The notes: generated from the letters alone by a model not told the origin. Positions 8,733 through 19,587 are shown, counted from the first letter of the stretch. The stretch is DNA of 41,416 nt from Anaerolineae bacterium (GCA_011176615.1 DUEG01000015.1:1-41416); one strand, 5' to 3'. Numbers and translations: made by a program.

Positions 8733-9674
8733 TTACTTTTCCTTAAATAATATTCCTGGTGCTTCTGATGGTATAAGTACGCGCAGCGCTTCTGGTTTTA
8801 CAAATATCTCAACCTTATGTTCTACATTCATAGGTTCGCCATCATGTTGCAAATATAATTGGGAATCTGCTTCTAGGCACAACTCTCTAAACGAAACCTT
8901 CCTCACATCCTGAGAATTTACATGCTTTCCGGATAATAGGTTCCAAACATGTTTTATCGTTTCCTGTATCGTATCTCCAGCGAATAGCCATAAGTCCATC
9001 TCTCCGTCATTGAGACATGCACCAGGGGAAATCTTAGCAATCCCACCAGCGTATAAATGAATATTACTTGTGATTGCAACAACGTATCGCCCGCTAATTT
9101 GCTCGCCGTCCGCAACGATTTTTAAGTTCATGCCGCGCCAAAAACTTGCACTTCGAACTGCTTGAGCAGCATACTGCGCTATTGCAAAATGCTTTTCCAA
9201 TCGACTTCGAGGTTCAATATGATGTACGATTAACGCATCTAAACCAATCCCAGCCCAAAGCAAAAAAGGAAAACCGTTACAAATGCCAACATCAACATTC
9301 TTTACCACGCCCCTTGAGAGAATACGAGCCGTTTCTTCTAAAGCAGTTAAATTTGTCCATGATAACCCAGGAAGTCCCAATTCTTGTGCCCATACATTAG
9401 CTGTGCCTGCAGGTAATACAGCTAATGCAGTATTACTTCCTGCAAGACCCGCAACAGCATAACCAATAGAACCATCTCCACCAGCAATAAACAGTGTATC
9501 GACTTTCATTTGAACTGCTTGCTTAGCCAAATTGGTTATATTCGGTCCACCACTCGTTTTAATTAGTTCGATTTTCCATCCATTTTCTTTCAGGACGGAG
9601 GCGGCTCTTTCAGTAAGCATCTTTGACGGAAATCTACCTGCAGCAGGATTGTATAGTATTTGAGCATTTTTCAT
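8733..9674 (-). CDS. Diacylglycerol/lipid kinase family protein
   Basis: YNPAAGR, FIAGGDGSIGYAVAGL, LPAGTANVWAQELGLP. Confidence 0.92.
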   Translation of the reverse strand: MKNAQILYNPAAGRFPSKMLTERAASVLKENGWKIELIKTSGGPNITNLAKQAVQMKVDTLFIAGGDGSIGYAVAGLAGSNTALAVLPAGTANVWAQELGLPGLSWTNLTALEETARILSRGVVKNVDVGICNGFPFLLWAGIGLDALIVHHIEPRSRLEKHFAIAQYAAQAVRSASFWRGMNLKIVADGEQISGRYVVAITSNIHLYAGGIAKISPGACLNDGEMDLWLFAGDTIQETIKHVWNLLSGKHVNSQDVRKVSFRELCLEADSQLYLQHDGEPMNVEHKVEIFVKPEALRVLIPSEAPGILFKEK

Positions 9675-9828
9675 AATTTAATAATTTTAATCCAGTTTTG
9701 TAAAAATAGTGGCTTTTTCTTTTAATTAAAACCCCTTATTTGATTCGTCGTTGTGAAAATATTTTTCATTGGTTAGCATGTTTACACTAAAATGGTAAAA
9801 TTGCTCATAGATATATGGAGAACACTTC

Positions 9829-10875
9829 ATGATTGATAACAGCATTCTTAACGATCGATATCAATTAATTGAACCTCGAGGTAAGGGTGGTATGGCAATC
9901 GTTTATCGAGGTAAAGATCTAATGCTGGAAAGGACAGTAGCGGTAAAGATTCTTAGACAAAGCTTCTCACAAAGCCCAGCCTTCCGAGAAAGATTCCGTC
10001 AAGAAGCTAAGGCTGCTGCTAATCTATCGCATCCTAATATCGTAACGGTCTACGATTTTGGATGGGATAAGGATTATTTCTTTATTGTTATGGAATATAT
10101 TCCTGGTATCGATCTGAAGAAATGGGTTCATTATCATGGAAGATTATCGCAAAAGGAAAGTCTATCATTAATAATTCAGGCGTGTGCAGGAATTGGCTAT
10201 GCGCATCGAGCAGGTCTCGTCCACTGTGATATCAAACCTCAAAATATGCTTGTCACACCTGATAAACGGTTAATGGTAACGGATTTTGGTATTGCACGAG
10301 CACTTGCATCTATTCACCCAGGAGAAAAATTAGATATTGTTTGGGGCTCTCCTCAATATATTTCTCCCGAACAAGCCGCCGGTTTAGCCCCTTCACCAGC
10401 ATCTGATGTTTATAGTTTAGGCGTTGTTCTCTACGAATTATTAACTGCGAAATTGCCATTCACTTCACAAAACCCAACTGAATTGGTACATTTACATCGT
10501 GAAGTTATCCCCACTTCCCCGAAGTCAATCAATCCCCAAATATCAAACGAATTAGACACTATAATCATGAAGGTTCTTGCAAAAGAGCCATCAGCGCGAT
10601 ACCGTACAGCCGATCAATTAGGTCGAGTTCTTATCACAATTACAAAAGACAATACTCTTGTTCCATCATCTCCCCCTAAAAATCCTTTTACTACCCGAAG
10701 AATAATTCCCTCTGCATCGCCGATACAATCAGATGATTTTGCGGAAAAATCTACGTCAGCCATTAATATTGATTGGATCACTATCTTATTAGGATTTATC
10801 TCATTACTTGCTCTTGGGGGACTTATTCCATTTTGGTTATGGGTCTATTTGCGCATAAACCCGCCTTTTTCATAA
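9829..10875 (+). CDS. Serine/threonine protein kinase with C-terminal transmembrane segment
   Basis: GKGGMAIVYRG, VAVKIL, HCDIKPQN, DFGIA, GSPQYISPEQ; C-term hydrophobic WITILLGFISLLALGGLIPFWLWVYL. Confidence 0.96.
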   Translation: MIDNSILNDRYQLIEPRGKGGMAIVYRGKDLMLERTVAVKILRQSFSQSPAFRERFRQEAKAAANLSHPNIVTVYDFGWDKDYFFIVMEYIPGIDLKKWVHYHGRLSQKESLSLIIQACAGIGYAHRAGLVHCDIKPQNMLVTPDKRLMVTDFGIARALASIHPGEKLDIVWGSPQYISPEQAAGLAPSPASDVYSLGVVLYELLTAKLPFTSQNPTELVHLHREVIPTSPKSINPQISNELDTIIMKVLAKEPSARYRTADQLGRVLITITKDNTLVPSSPPKNPFTTRRIIPSASPIQSDDFAEKSTSAINIDWITILLGFISLLALGGLIPFWLWVYLRINPPFS

Positions 10876-10985
10876 ACGATCTGCTTTCGCTAAAAATCTA
10901 ATTTCGTAACCTTGTCATTCTATAAACCATCAATTATGATACAGCCGCTTGATGGAATTGATAATCATTGTAAAGTACCAGCACA

Positions 10986-11029
10986 TTAAAAAAACAGATT
11001 GTAGCATTTATAATTTTAATCTGCTACAA
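10986..11029 (-). terminator. Probable intrinsic terminator of rpmB
   Basis: On the minus strand TTGTAGCA...TGCTACAA stem followed by TCTGTTTTTTT. Confidence 0.6.
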
Positions 11030-11067
11030 CCAATCTTTACAATATATTTATATTGTTATTTTATTTT

Positions 11068-11250
11068 TTAGACAGTTTTCGAAAGTGTACGAATACAACG
11101 AGTACAAAGTACTTTTTGGACTTTTCGCCCATTTTCATATATAGTAACTTTCTGAAGATTTGGTTTAAAAGTCCTCAACGTTGCCTTTTTTGACCAAGGT
11201 CTATTCTTCCCGAATTTAGTTTCTTTACCACACATTTCACATTTAGCCAT
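11068..11250 (-). CDS. rpmB: 50S ribosomal protein L28
   Basis: [56 protein letters not shown]; start set at MAKCE. Confidence 0.95.
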   Translation of the reverse strand: MAKCEMCGKETKFGKNRPWSKKATLRTFKPNLQKVTIYENGRKVQKVLCTRCIRTLSKTV

Positions 11251-11419
11251 CTTTCTTTTCCTTTCCAACAATCGTGCAAATTAATCTAAAATTTGTAAAT
11301 AGCCATATAATATAAAAACAAATATAATAACAACAATGTTCACTTAGAGCAAGCCGAGCAATATTACCACAATTCGTATCCTCAAACAAGATAAGTTGTT
11401 ATAGATTCAAGAGGCAAAC

Positions 11420-11776
11420 ATGACAAATGATCAAACAGCACTGGGTAAAATCAATATATCTCCAAAAGCAATTGCTTCAATCACTTCCCATGCAGCTGAG
11501 CAGTCCTATGGCGTAGTGGGATTAGCATCTAAGAATATAGTTGATGGTATAGCAAATTTATTAACTAAAGATCCGACGCGAGGCGTTGATGTTCATTATG
11601 ATGGTGAACATATTAACATTGATATTTACATCATCATCGAGTATGGCACTCGAATAAAGTCCGTGGCTACAAGTGTAGCCAATACAGTGCGATTCAATGT
11701 TGAAAAAGCGATTGGGTTGCCTGTCAATGAAGTCAATGTTCATGTCCAAGGGCTCCGGATAAGTGATATCGACTAA
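11420..11776 (+). CDS. Asp23/Gls24 family envelope stress response protein
   Basis: GKINISPKAIASITSHAAEQSYGVVGLAS...DIYIIIEYGTRIKSVATSVANTVRFNVEKAIGLPVNEVNVHVQGL. Confidence 0.93.
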   Translation: MTNDQTALGKINISPKAIASITSHAAEQSYGVVGLASKNIVDGIANLLTKDPTRGVDVHYDGEHINIDIYIIIEYGTRIKSVATSVANTVRFNVEKAIGLPVNEVNVHVQGLRISDID

Positions 11777-11849
11777 ACAGTTAATATAATGGATAGAATT
11801 ATTATTACGGTCTTTCATCGAAAAGAATTCGCAAGAGGAGCACTTATTC

Positions 11850-13538
11850 ATGAGTTCTGAATCACAAAATAAGGGGCAGGTTGAACTATTTAAACACAGC
11901 AGTGATCACCCTATTGATGGAATGGCATTAAAAAAACTGGCATCTGCTGGTTTAAAATGGTTGAAAACAAATCAAGAAGTTGTTAACTCCCTAAACGTGT
12001 TCCCTGTTCCAGATGGTGATACAGGTACAAATATGGTGCTCACTATGCAATCCGCTTTCGACGAGATTGCTGATTCGCCAGAAGAAAATATCGGAAAAAT
12101 GGCACAGAAACTATCACATGGGGCATTGATGGGGGCAAGAGGAAACTCCGGTGTGATTCTCTCACAGATCTTGCGTGGTTTTGCGCGAGCATTAGACGAT
12201 AATGAAACCTTAGATATCCCCACCCTAGTCAAAGGCTTAATTGAAGCAAAGGAAACAGCATATAAAGGGGTTGTCCGCCCTGTTGAAGGTACAATCTTAA
12301 CAGTTGCAAAGGATATAGCCATCGCTGCAGAATTTGCTCAATTCAATACAGATGATCCTATATTATTTTTACAGAAAATCGTTGAAGCAGCAGACCAATC
12401 CGTTCAAAAAACTCCCGATCTACTCCCTGTACTCAAAGAGGCAGGCGTTGTTGATTCAGGAGGTAAGGGTCTCTTCTATCTTTTTGAAGGGATGCTTAAA
12501 TATATTAAGGGTGAGCCGTTGGATACTTCATCCACAATTATCCAACCTATTAGCGCATTGAATCTAGAAAACACGTTGGAATCGATTGAGCCTGGGCAAG
12601 ATTTCGAAGTTGTTGTTGATTTTTCGCCTAACAAAAAATTGAATTTAGAGAAATTTTACAGTGACTTAGAACAAATGGGAACATCCATACAGGTTGGCGA
12701 AGGCGATGGGATGTACCGTATGCATATTCATGTACCAACTGAGAAACGTTATGAGCCAATAGATTATACAATGACCCTAGGCACAATCAAACAAGTTCAC
12801 CTTGAAAACTTAGTTGACCAAATAAGCGAACTCCAAAAATCACGTAATCAAGAAAAGATAGTTTTTACACCTGTCGAACCAGGACAAATAGCAGTTATTG
12901 CTGTTTCACCGGGGAAAGGACTTACAAGAGTATTCGCAAGTCTCGGAGTTACTGCAATTGTTGCCGGGGGGCAAACAATGAATCCAAGCACAAAGGAAAT
13001 CATTGCTGCGTTTGACAACTTGCCCGCTAACAAAATTATCATCTTGCCTAATAATAAAAATATCATTATGGCTGCAGAGGCAGCCAAGGATGTTACCGTA
13101 AAAACCGTTGCGGTAATTCCTAGCAAAACTGTACCAGAGGGCTTGTCAGCAATGTTAAGGTACGTACCAGATGGCGACTTTACAACAATTGTAAAAGACA
13201 TGAACGATGCGCTTGATGACGTAGAAACTGGCGAAATCACAACTGCTACGCGTGATGTCGAGATAGATGGTGTCCAAGTTAAAAGAGGCGAAATTATTGC
13301 ATTGCTCAATGGCAAATTATTGCTTTCTGCCAAAAGTCTCGAAGATGGCTGTCTTAAATTTCTCGAAAAGGCTAAGGTTGAAGAATTTGAATTAATTACT
13401 TTGTTCTATGGGGAAAACATAAAGAAATCAGAAGCAAATAGAATTGTGGACCTAATTAGAAACAAATATCCTAATTTAGATATTGAAGTTCAAGAAGGTG
13501 GACAACCCCATTACCAATTTATAATTTCTCTGGAATAA
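11850..13538 (+). CDS. DAK2-domain fatty acid kinase subunit FakA-like (YloV family)
   Basis: NSLNVFPVPDGDTGTNMVLTM, GARGNSGVILSQILRGFA, VDSGGKGL, plus YloV-type C-term region. Confidence 0.94.
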   Translation: MSSESQNKGQVELFKHSSDHPIDGMALKKLASAGLKWLKTNQEVVNSLNVFPVPDGDTGTNMVLTMQSAFDEIADSPEENIGKMAQKLSHGALMGARGNSGVILSQILRGFARALDDNETLDIPTLVKGLIEAKETAYKGVVRPVEGTILTVAKDIAIAAEFAQFNTDDPILFLQKIVEAADQSVQKTPDLLPVLKEAGVVDSGGKGLFYLFEGMLKYIKGEPLDTSSTIIQPISALNLENTLESIEPGQDFEVVVDFSPNKKLNLEKFYSDLEQMGTSIQVGEGDGMYRMHIHVPTEKRYEPIDYTMTLGTIKQVHLENLVDQISELQKSRNQEKIVFTPVEPGQIAVIAVSPGKGLTRVFASLGVTAIVAGGQTMNPSTKEIIAAFDNLPANKIIILPNNKNIIMAAEAAKDVTVKTVAVIPSKTVPEGLSAMLRYVPDGDFTTIVKDMNDALDDVETGEITTATRDVEIDGVQVKRGEIIALLNGKLLLSAKSLEDGCLKFLEKAKVEEFELITLFYGENIKKSEANRIVDLIRNKYPNLDIEVQEGGQPHYQFIISLE

Positions 13539-13555
13539 TGGAAAACTCTTAATTA

Positions 13556-14386
13556 ATGAAAACAGCAATAGTCACCGATAGTACATCTGACATTCCTGAA
13601 AATATTGCGGAAAAATATAACATTTCAATAATTCCAGCAATCCTAGTTGTTAATGGTAAAAGTTATAAAGACGGAGAAGGCATAACTCGCAAACAATTTT
13701 ATGAGGAATTACCTCATCTAACAATTCCTCCAACAACAGCAACACCGCCATTAAACGCATTTCAAGATGTATATGAAACCCTACTGTCTTCTGGATATAC
13801 AAATATCATTTCCGTACATGTTGCAAAATCATTGAGCGGGATTTATAACACCGCTTTGTTAGCAGCAAGAACATTCAACAATAAAATTCATGTAATTGAC
13901 AGCGAGCAGATTTCATTGGGTTTAGGGTTTCAAGCAATAATTGCTGCAGAACAAGCAATTCAAGGTATCCAAGTTAATCCTATTCTCGATAAGATATCCA
14001 CAATACAAAGCAAAATCAGAGTATTTGCAATGTTAGACACAGTAGATTACCTTCGTAGAAGTGGACGAGTCTCCTGGGCAAAAGCGAGAATTAGTTCCTT
14101 ATTAAGGATCAAACCTTTTATCGAGTTGCGAAAAGGGTTTGTATATAATGTCGGACAAGTCCGCACACGCCGAAAAGGAATTATCCGCCTTAAATCAATG
14201 CTTGATAAACTCGGGGCAATTGAAAGACTTGCAGTTCTCCATTCCAACGCCGAATCTGACGCACTTGGTTTTGCTTCAGATTTGGTCAATACAGTTTCCT
14301 CACACCCAATAATCGTAAATGTTACAACGATCCTTGGTACACATGTTGGTCCAAATGGATTAGGCTTTGCCACAGTCTTGGCATAA
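13556..14386 (+). CDS. DegV family (FakB-like) fatty-acid-binding protein
   Basis: IVTDSTSDIPENIAEKYNISIIPAILVVNGKSYKDGEGITRKQFYEEL; LDTVDYLRRSGRVSWAKA. Confidence 0.95.
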   Translation: MKTAIVTDSTSDIPENIAEKYNISIIPAILVVNGKSYKDGEGITRKQFYEELPHLTIPPTTATPPLNAFQDVYETLLSSGYTNIISVHVAKSLSGIYNTALLAARTFNNKIHVIDSEQISLGLGFQAIIAAEQAIQGIQVNPILDKISTIQSKIRVFAMLDTVDYLRRSGRVSWAKARISSLLRIKPFIELRKGFVYNVGQVRTRRKGIIRLKSMLDKLGAIERLAVLHSNAESDALGFASDLVNTVSSHPIIVNVTTILGTHVGPNGLGFATVLA

Positions 14387-14484
14387 TCCAATAAATAATC
14401 AACCTCAAATCGCTCAATTAAACTGGTAAAATAATCTTATCTTTGCACTATCATTAAATTATTCGCGCTATTAGAATATTCAAT

Positions 14485-16962
14485 ATGAAACCATCCATCG
14501 AAAAACTTAAAAAATTCTTTAAACTAGAAGAAGAGAGGGGCTACGACGATAAGGCTGTTATGGGTGGGCTGGAGGGTATACTTGATTCTTGGATCGCAGA
14601 TGCACGCGCTGACGGTATTGGTGAGGATTTAATAAAAGTTGTTTCTAGCAGATTAAGAGATTATCAACGGCTTAGCAAGGTTTCCCGTGAAGAAATCTTA
14701 AACGGTTTATGGAAGCGTATCTCACAAGAATTTGATTTAGATTCACTCCAAAAACTTCCGAAACATGCATCTGAACCCCGCAAACAGCGCACAAAAAAAC
14801 AAGAAACTCAGATTTCGAAACCTGAAATTGTAAAGTCCATCCCCTCTTCTTCATCTCTACTAATTGTAGAAACCAAAGACGATCACCTTGCTGCACTTGA
14901 TGCACCCGTCTCTGTTCTTCAGGGTATTGGTCCAAAATATGCAAAAGGTTTGAGCAAGATTGGTGTCCTTACACTTTCGGATCTTCTTTATCATTTTCCT
15001 AGACGCTATGATGATTATTCAAAACTAAAGACCATTAATCGATTACGTTATGGCGAACAAGTTACGCTTATCGGAACCGTCCAATCTTCACAAACCCGTA
15101 AATTACAAGGCGGAAAATTAAAACTCGTCGAAGCCATTATTTCTGATGGCAGCGGTGCTATACGCGCAACCTGGTTCAACCAACCATGGATCCAGCAATA
15201 CCTTAGATCAGGGTCTCAAGTAGTCCTCGCAGGCAAGATTGATCAGTACTTAGGACGATTAACATTGAATAATCCGGAATTAGAACAATTAGACCAAGAA
15301 AATTTACATACCAATCGGATTGTTCCAGTTTATCCCTTGACGTCATCTATTAGACAGAAAAAACTTCGGTCAATCATCAACCAAGTAGTTTCTTATTGGG
15401 CGCCGAGGATTAAAGACTATCTTCCTGAAAACATAAAAACCGGGGAAAATCTAATGGATTTGCAATCAGCGTTGTTACAAATCCATTTTCCTGATTCAAT
15501 GGATTCCCTTGAGGCTGCTCGTACAAGATTAGCATTTGACGAAATCTTTATGCTCCAATTAGGAGTCCTGGAACAAAAATGGGCATGGCAAAATCAAATC
15601 GCTCGAATATACCAAGCAGAGGATTATTGGATCAACGAAAGATTAAACAATTTGCCTTTCTCATTAACAAAGGCGCAAAAATCTGCTCTAGGGGACATTT
15701 TAAAAGATCTCTCTTCTGGACATCCGATGAATCGACTTCTTCAAGGTGATGTTGGCTCCGGAAAGACAATCGTGGCTGCTCTCGCCATCGCTGTCGTCAC
15801 ATCCCAAAAAGGACAAGCCGCATTGATGGCTCCGACAAGTATTCTAGCAGAGCAACATTATAAAACGATCACCCGTACTTTATCTCAATCTGACGCGGTT
15901 TTAATGCCTAGCCAGATACGGCTCCTTGTCGGTGCTACACCCGCAGCAGAAAAAGAAGAAATCATTAATAACCTAGCAAACGGATCTATTAAAGTTATTA
16001 TCGGAACGCACGCACTTATTGAAGAACCAATTCATTTTCAGAATTTACAATTAGCGGTTATTGATGAACAGCATCGTTTTGGCGTTGAGCAGAGAGCAGC
16101 ACTTCGGGAAAAGGGTAAAAACCCACATATTCTCGTAATGACCGCTACGCCAATACCTCGTTCGCTCTCTTTAACAATTTATGGCGACCTAGATATTTCT
16201 ATTATCGATGAGATGCCTCCTGGTCGTCAGGAGATCGTTACACGACTTCTTTCCCCCATCCAACACGAGATCGCCTATAGACTTATTCAAAGAGAAGTTG
16301 GCAAAGGTCGCCAAGTATATATGGTTTATCCACTAATAGACGAAAGTAGTCTATCAGAATTTAAAGCCGCAGTAAAAGAACACAAACGACTACAAGATGA
16401 GATTTTTCCAAACTACAGAATCGGTTTGTTACATGGTAGACTTAAACCATCCGAAAAAGAAGTCATCATGGCAAGATTCCGAGACGGAGATTACGATATT
16501 CTTGTAACTACTTCGGTTATCGAGGTCGGCGTGGACGTTCCTAATGCCACAGTAATGATCATTGAAGGGGCGAATAGATTCGGGCTTGCTCAATTACACC
16601 AATTCCGCGGTCGCGTTGGTCGAGGGGAAGATAAATCTTATTGTATTCTTATCCCTCAAAACGAAGATGCCATTGAAAACAAACGCCTTAAAGCCATTGT
16701 GGAAACAAATGACGGATTTGTCTTGGCTGAAAAAGACCTTGAGCAAAGAGGACCCGGCGAGTTCTTAGGCACTCGCCAATCAGGATATACTAATTTACGC
16801 TTAGCAAGCATTACGGATACAAAACTCATTCAAAAAGCAAGACATCAAGCGCTCAAGTTATTTGAGTCTGACCCTAAATTTCAATCACCTGAACATCAAC
16901 TTCTCAGAAAGGCAATGAGAAAGTTTTGGGGCGAAAATCATGACTATGGTGAAATCAGTTAA
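14485..16962 (+). CDS. recG: ATP-dependent DNA helicase RecG
   Basis: OB-fold wedge, GDVGSGKT Walker A, DEQHRFGV, MTATPIPRSL, FRGRVGRG, PGEFLGTRQSG. Confidence 0.97.
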   Translation: MKPSIEKLKKFFKLEEERGYDDKAVMGGLEGILDSWIADARADGIGEDLIKVVSSRLRDYQRLSKVSREEILNGLWKRISQEFDLDSLQKLPKHASEPRKQRTKKQETQISKPEIVKSIPSSSSLLIVETKDDHLAALDAPVSVLQGIGPKYAKGLSKIGVLTLSDLLYHFPRRYDDYSKLKTINRLRYGEQVTLIGTVQSSQTRKLQGGKLKLVEAIISDGSGAIRATWFNQPWIQQYLRSGSQVVLAGKIDQYLGRLTLNNPELEQLDQENLHTNRIVPVYPLTSSIRQKKLRSIINQVVSYWAPRIKDYLPENIKTGENLMDLQSALLQIHFPDSMDSLEAARTRLAFDEIFMLQLGVLEQKWAWQNQIARIYQAEDYWINERLNNLPFSLTKAQKSALGDILKDLSSGHPMNRLLQGDVGSGKTIVAALAIAVVTSQKGQAALMAPTSILAEQHYKTITRTLSQSDAVLMPSQIRLLVGATPAAEKEEIINNLANGSIKVIIGTHALIEEPIHFQNLQLAVIDEQHRFGVEQRAALREKGKNPHILVMTATPIPRSLSLTIYGDLDISIIDEMPPGRQEIVTRLLSPIQHEIAYRLIQREVGKGRQVYMVYPLIDESSLSEFKAAVKEHKRLQDEIFPNYRIGLLHGRLKPSEKEVIMARFRDGDYDILVTTSVIEVGVDVPNATVMIIEGANRFGLAQLHQFRGRVGRGEDKSYCILIPQNEDAIENKRLKAIVETNDGFVLAEKDLEQRGPGEFLGTRQSGYTNLRLASITDTKLIQKARHQALKLFESDPKFQSPEHQLLRKAMRKFWGENHDYGEIS

Positions 16963-16983
16963 ATTATCGAGCAAAGGACATTT

Positions 16984-17508
16984 ATGATACGAGCAGTTTT
17001 TCCCGGTACTTTTGACCCAATCCACTACGGACATATCAATATCGCTATTAGAGCATCACGACTTTTTAGAGAAGTCGTTGTGGCGGTTTATGACAGACCT
17101 TTGAAAAACATATTATTTTCACCTGAGATGCGAATTCTTTTAGCGACAAAATCATTCGAGGGCTATCCAAACATCCAAGTTGTCGGATATAGTGGACTTA
17201 CTGTGGAGTTCTGTCGTAAAATCAATGCACAGGTAATTGTGCGTGGATTACGTGTATTTTCTGATTTCGAGTACGAATTCCGCATGGCACTTGCTAATCA
17301 TCGACTTGCACCAGAAATTGAAGTCGTCTCGCTAATTACAAACGAAGAACACACTTTTTTGTCTGGCACGACTGTTAGAGAAATCGCATCTCTTGGCGGA
17401 GATATTAGCAGTCTCGTTCCCCCTTATGTCGAAGTAGCCTTAAAAAATAAATTTCAGGAGCTTGGAGATAGTCAAGACATTGTCCCAACTTCTTCTTTAA
17501 GAGATTGA
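16984..17508 (+). CDS. coaD: Pantetheine-phosphate adenylyltransferase
   Basis: FPGTFDPIHYGH, VRGLR..SDFEYEFRMALANHRLAPEIEVVSL, ISGT-like FLSGTTVREIASLGGDISSLVP. Confidence 0.96.
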   Translation: MIRAVFPGTFDPIHYGHINIAIRASRLFREVVVAVYDRPLKNILFSPEMRILLATKSFEGYPNIQVVGYSGLTVEFCRKINAQVIVRGLRVFSDFEYEFRMALANHRLAPEIEVVSLITNEEHTFLSGTTVREIASLGGDISSLVPPYVEVALKNKFQELGDSQDIVPTSSLRD

Positions 17509-17652
17509 TTATAATGTTAGCTAAGAATAATACTCTAATAAATTTTTTCGCTCCTTATATAAGTATCATTTTTCTATATTCTTTGGCTTAATTATTGCAA
17601 TGGTAAAATATAACAATAATTATATTGCCCTAAAATTTGATAACAAGCATCA

Positions 17653-18183
17653 ATGTCGGGAAGGGTGTTTATGGACATATTACATTTAGTAGACAGAATG
17701 GAAGAGCTCTTCAACCATGGTCGTCCAATACCATTCACACGAAGTGTCATCGTAGATGAAGATCGCATGCTAGATCTCATCGACCAAATGCGTGTTGCTA
17801 TCCCTGAAGAAGTAAAAAAGGCTCAACAAATTCTTGTCCAAAAAGATCGCATACTTGCACAAGCACAAGAAGAGGCTAATAGAACTGTACAAATCGCAAG
17901 AGAAAAGAGCGAGCAACTCGTGGAACGAGATAGCATTGTTCAAGCAGCAAAAGTACGCGCAGAACAAATCGAAGCGCAAATTTTGGAGGACATCGATCAA
18001 ACCCGCAAAGATGCTGATCAATATGTAATCGAAACACTAACGCAACTCGAAAAAGAATTAGAACGCATCTTAATCCAAGCAAGAAATGGCATTAAAGCGC
18101 TTGAACAACAAAATGACCTCAATTCTGAGCCTGATCCAACCGAAGATATCAATACCGAATTCGATGAAATTGAACATATATAA
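17653..18183 (+). CDS. Coiled-coil protein resembling ATP synthase subunit b / DivIVA helical region
   Basis: Long charged helical stretch AQEEANRTVQIAREKSEQLVERDSIVQAAKVRAEQIEAQILEDIDQTRKDADQYVIETL; likely start ATG 17671. Confidence 0.75.
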   Translation: MSGRVFMDILHLVDRMEELFNHGRPIPFTRSVIVDEDRMLDLIDQMRVAIPEEVKKAQQILVQKDRILAQAQEEANRTVQIAREKSEQLVERDSIVQAAKVRAEQIEAQILEDIDQTRKDADQYVIETLTQLEKELERILIQARNGIKALEQQNDLNSEPDPTEDINTEFDEIEHI

Positions 18184-18206
18184 TGGGAAATCATCCGGCA
18201 TTATTA

Positions 18207-18245
18207 AAAAGCACCTCTCCGATTAATTTTCCATGAGGTGCTTTT
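18207..18245 (+). terminator. Intrinsic terminator
   Basis: aaaagcacctc...gaggtgctttt inverted repeat ending in TTTT. Confidence 0.75.
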
Positions 18246-18426
18246 GTCTAAGAATATCTAGTTACTTGGATTAAAATGCTCTCCTTTATATCTATTTTTT
18301 TGACTTCCACACAAACCCCAAGGAAACGTAAATTTTTGAGCCAAACTTATTGATTACATTAAAACTGATAGTTGCATGAAACAATAATCTAATTAAATTA
18401 TTAATAGGCAGGAAAGGTGGTCATAA

Positions 18427-19578
18427 ATGGATTTCAAACTTTCTGAAGAACAACAGATGTGGCGCGATACAGTACATCGTTTTGTCGAAAAAGAAGTAAA
18501 ACCCCGTGCGGCGGAATTATCAGAGGCTCAAGAATTAAATTGGTCTGCTATTCGAAAGATGGGCCAACTTGGTCTGCTTGGTTTAAATATTCCCGAGGAA
18601 TATGGGGGAAATGGCTTGGATGCTATCAGTGCTGCAATTGCTATTGAAGAACTCGGCTGGGGAGATGGCGGTACTGCTCTCGTAATAGCCGCCCATACAG
18701 GTTTAGGTTGCTGGCCAATCGTTAAATTTGGCACCGAAAAACAAAAACAAAAATATCTTTCCGTAGCAACTAGCGGGAAAAGCAAATTATCTTCCCTCGC
18801 CCTAACCGAACCCGGCGCTGGATCTGATCTAAAAGGCATAAAAACACGTGCTGAGTTAAAAGGAAACGAGTGGGTTATCAATGGATCAAAAATGTGGATC
18901 ACAAATGCTGGTGATGCTGACTACATTATCACACTAGTGAGAACACCCCCGTTCACTGGCTCCCATTCAATGAGCATGATCATTGTTCCTACCCAGAGTA
19001 AAGGATTAATCATAGCGCCCCCTGAAAATAAGATGGGTCTAGGTACATGTCACAGCTATGCGATTAACTTTGATAATGTTCATGTTCCTAAAGAAAATCT
19101 ACTTGGTGAAGAAGGGATGGGACTACGTCAAACTTTACAAACACTAGACGGAGGACGGATTAGCATAGGTGCAATCTCGGTGGGAATTGCCCAGTCAGCA
19201 ATGGAAGAAGCCATTCGTTATGCAAAACAAAGGCAGGCATTCGGTCATACAATTACACAATTCCAAGCAATTCAATGGATGATTGCGGATGCTGGTACAG
19301 AAATCTATGCATCAAGATTGATGATCTATCATGCTGCTTGGCTTAAAAACAAAGGAAAACCATACACAAAAGAGGGAGCAATGGCAAAACTATTTGCTAC
19401 TGAGATGGCGGAACGAGTAACTCGTAATGCAATCCAGATACATGGCGGTTATGGTTACAGCAAAGAGTTCCCTGTTGAACGTATGTATCGAGATGCGCGC
19501 TTAATGACAATCGGAGAAGGGACAAGTGAGGTTCAGCGGTTAGTTATCGCAAGGAAATTGTTAAAGGAGTTTGATTAA
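18427..19578 (+). CDS. Acyl-CoA dehydrogenase
   Basis: ALTEPGAGSDLKGIKTRAE, GSKMWITNAGDADY, RQAFGHTITQFQAIQWMIADA, IHGGYGYSKEFPVERMYRDARLMTIGEGTSEVQRLVIAR. Confidence 0.97.
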   Translation: MDFKLSEEQQMWRDTVHRFVEKEVKPRAAELSEAQELNWSAIRKMGQLGLLGLNIPEEYGGNGLDAISAAIAIEELGWGDGGTALVIAAHTGLGCWPIVKFGTEKQKQKYLSVATSGKSKLSSLALTEPGAGSDLKGIKTRAELKGNEWVINGSKMWITNAGDADYIITLVRTPPFTGSHSMSMIIVPTQSKGLIIAPPENKMGLGTCHSYAINFDNVHVPKENLLGEEGMGLRQTLQTLDGGRISIGAISVGIAQSAMEEAIRYAKQRQAFGHTITQFQAIQWMIADAGTEIYASRLMIYHAAWLKNKGKPYTKEGAMAKLFATEMAERVTRNAIQIHGGYGYSKEFPVERMYRDARLMTIGEGTSEVQRLVIARKLLKEFD

Positions 19579-19587
19579 ACCAAAAAG

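Noticed and set aside
8189-8913. Plus-strand ORFs (8189, 8451, 8521) opposite the DUF971/SH3/lipid kinase genes
   Set aside because: They run antisense across gene junctions and have low-complexity, non-protein-like translations.
12848-13333. 161-aa minus ORF within the FakA-like gene
   Set aside because: Ser/Thr/Ile-rich antisense translation of a conserved CDS; shadow ORF.
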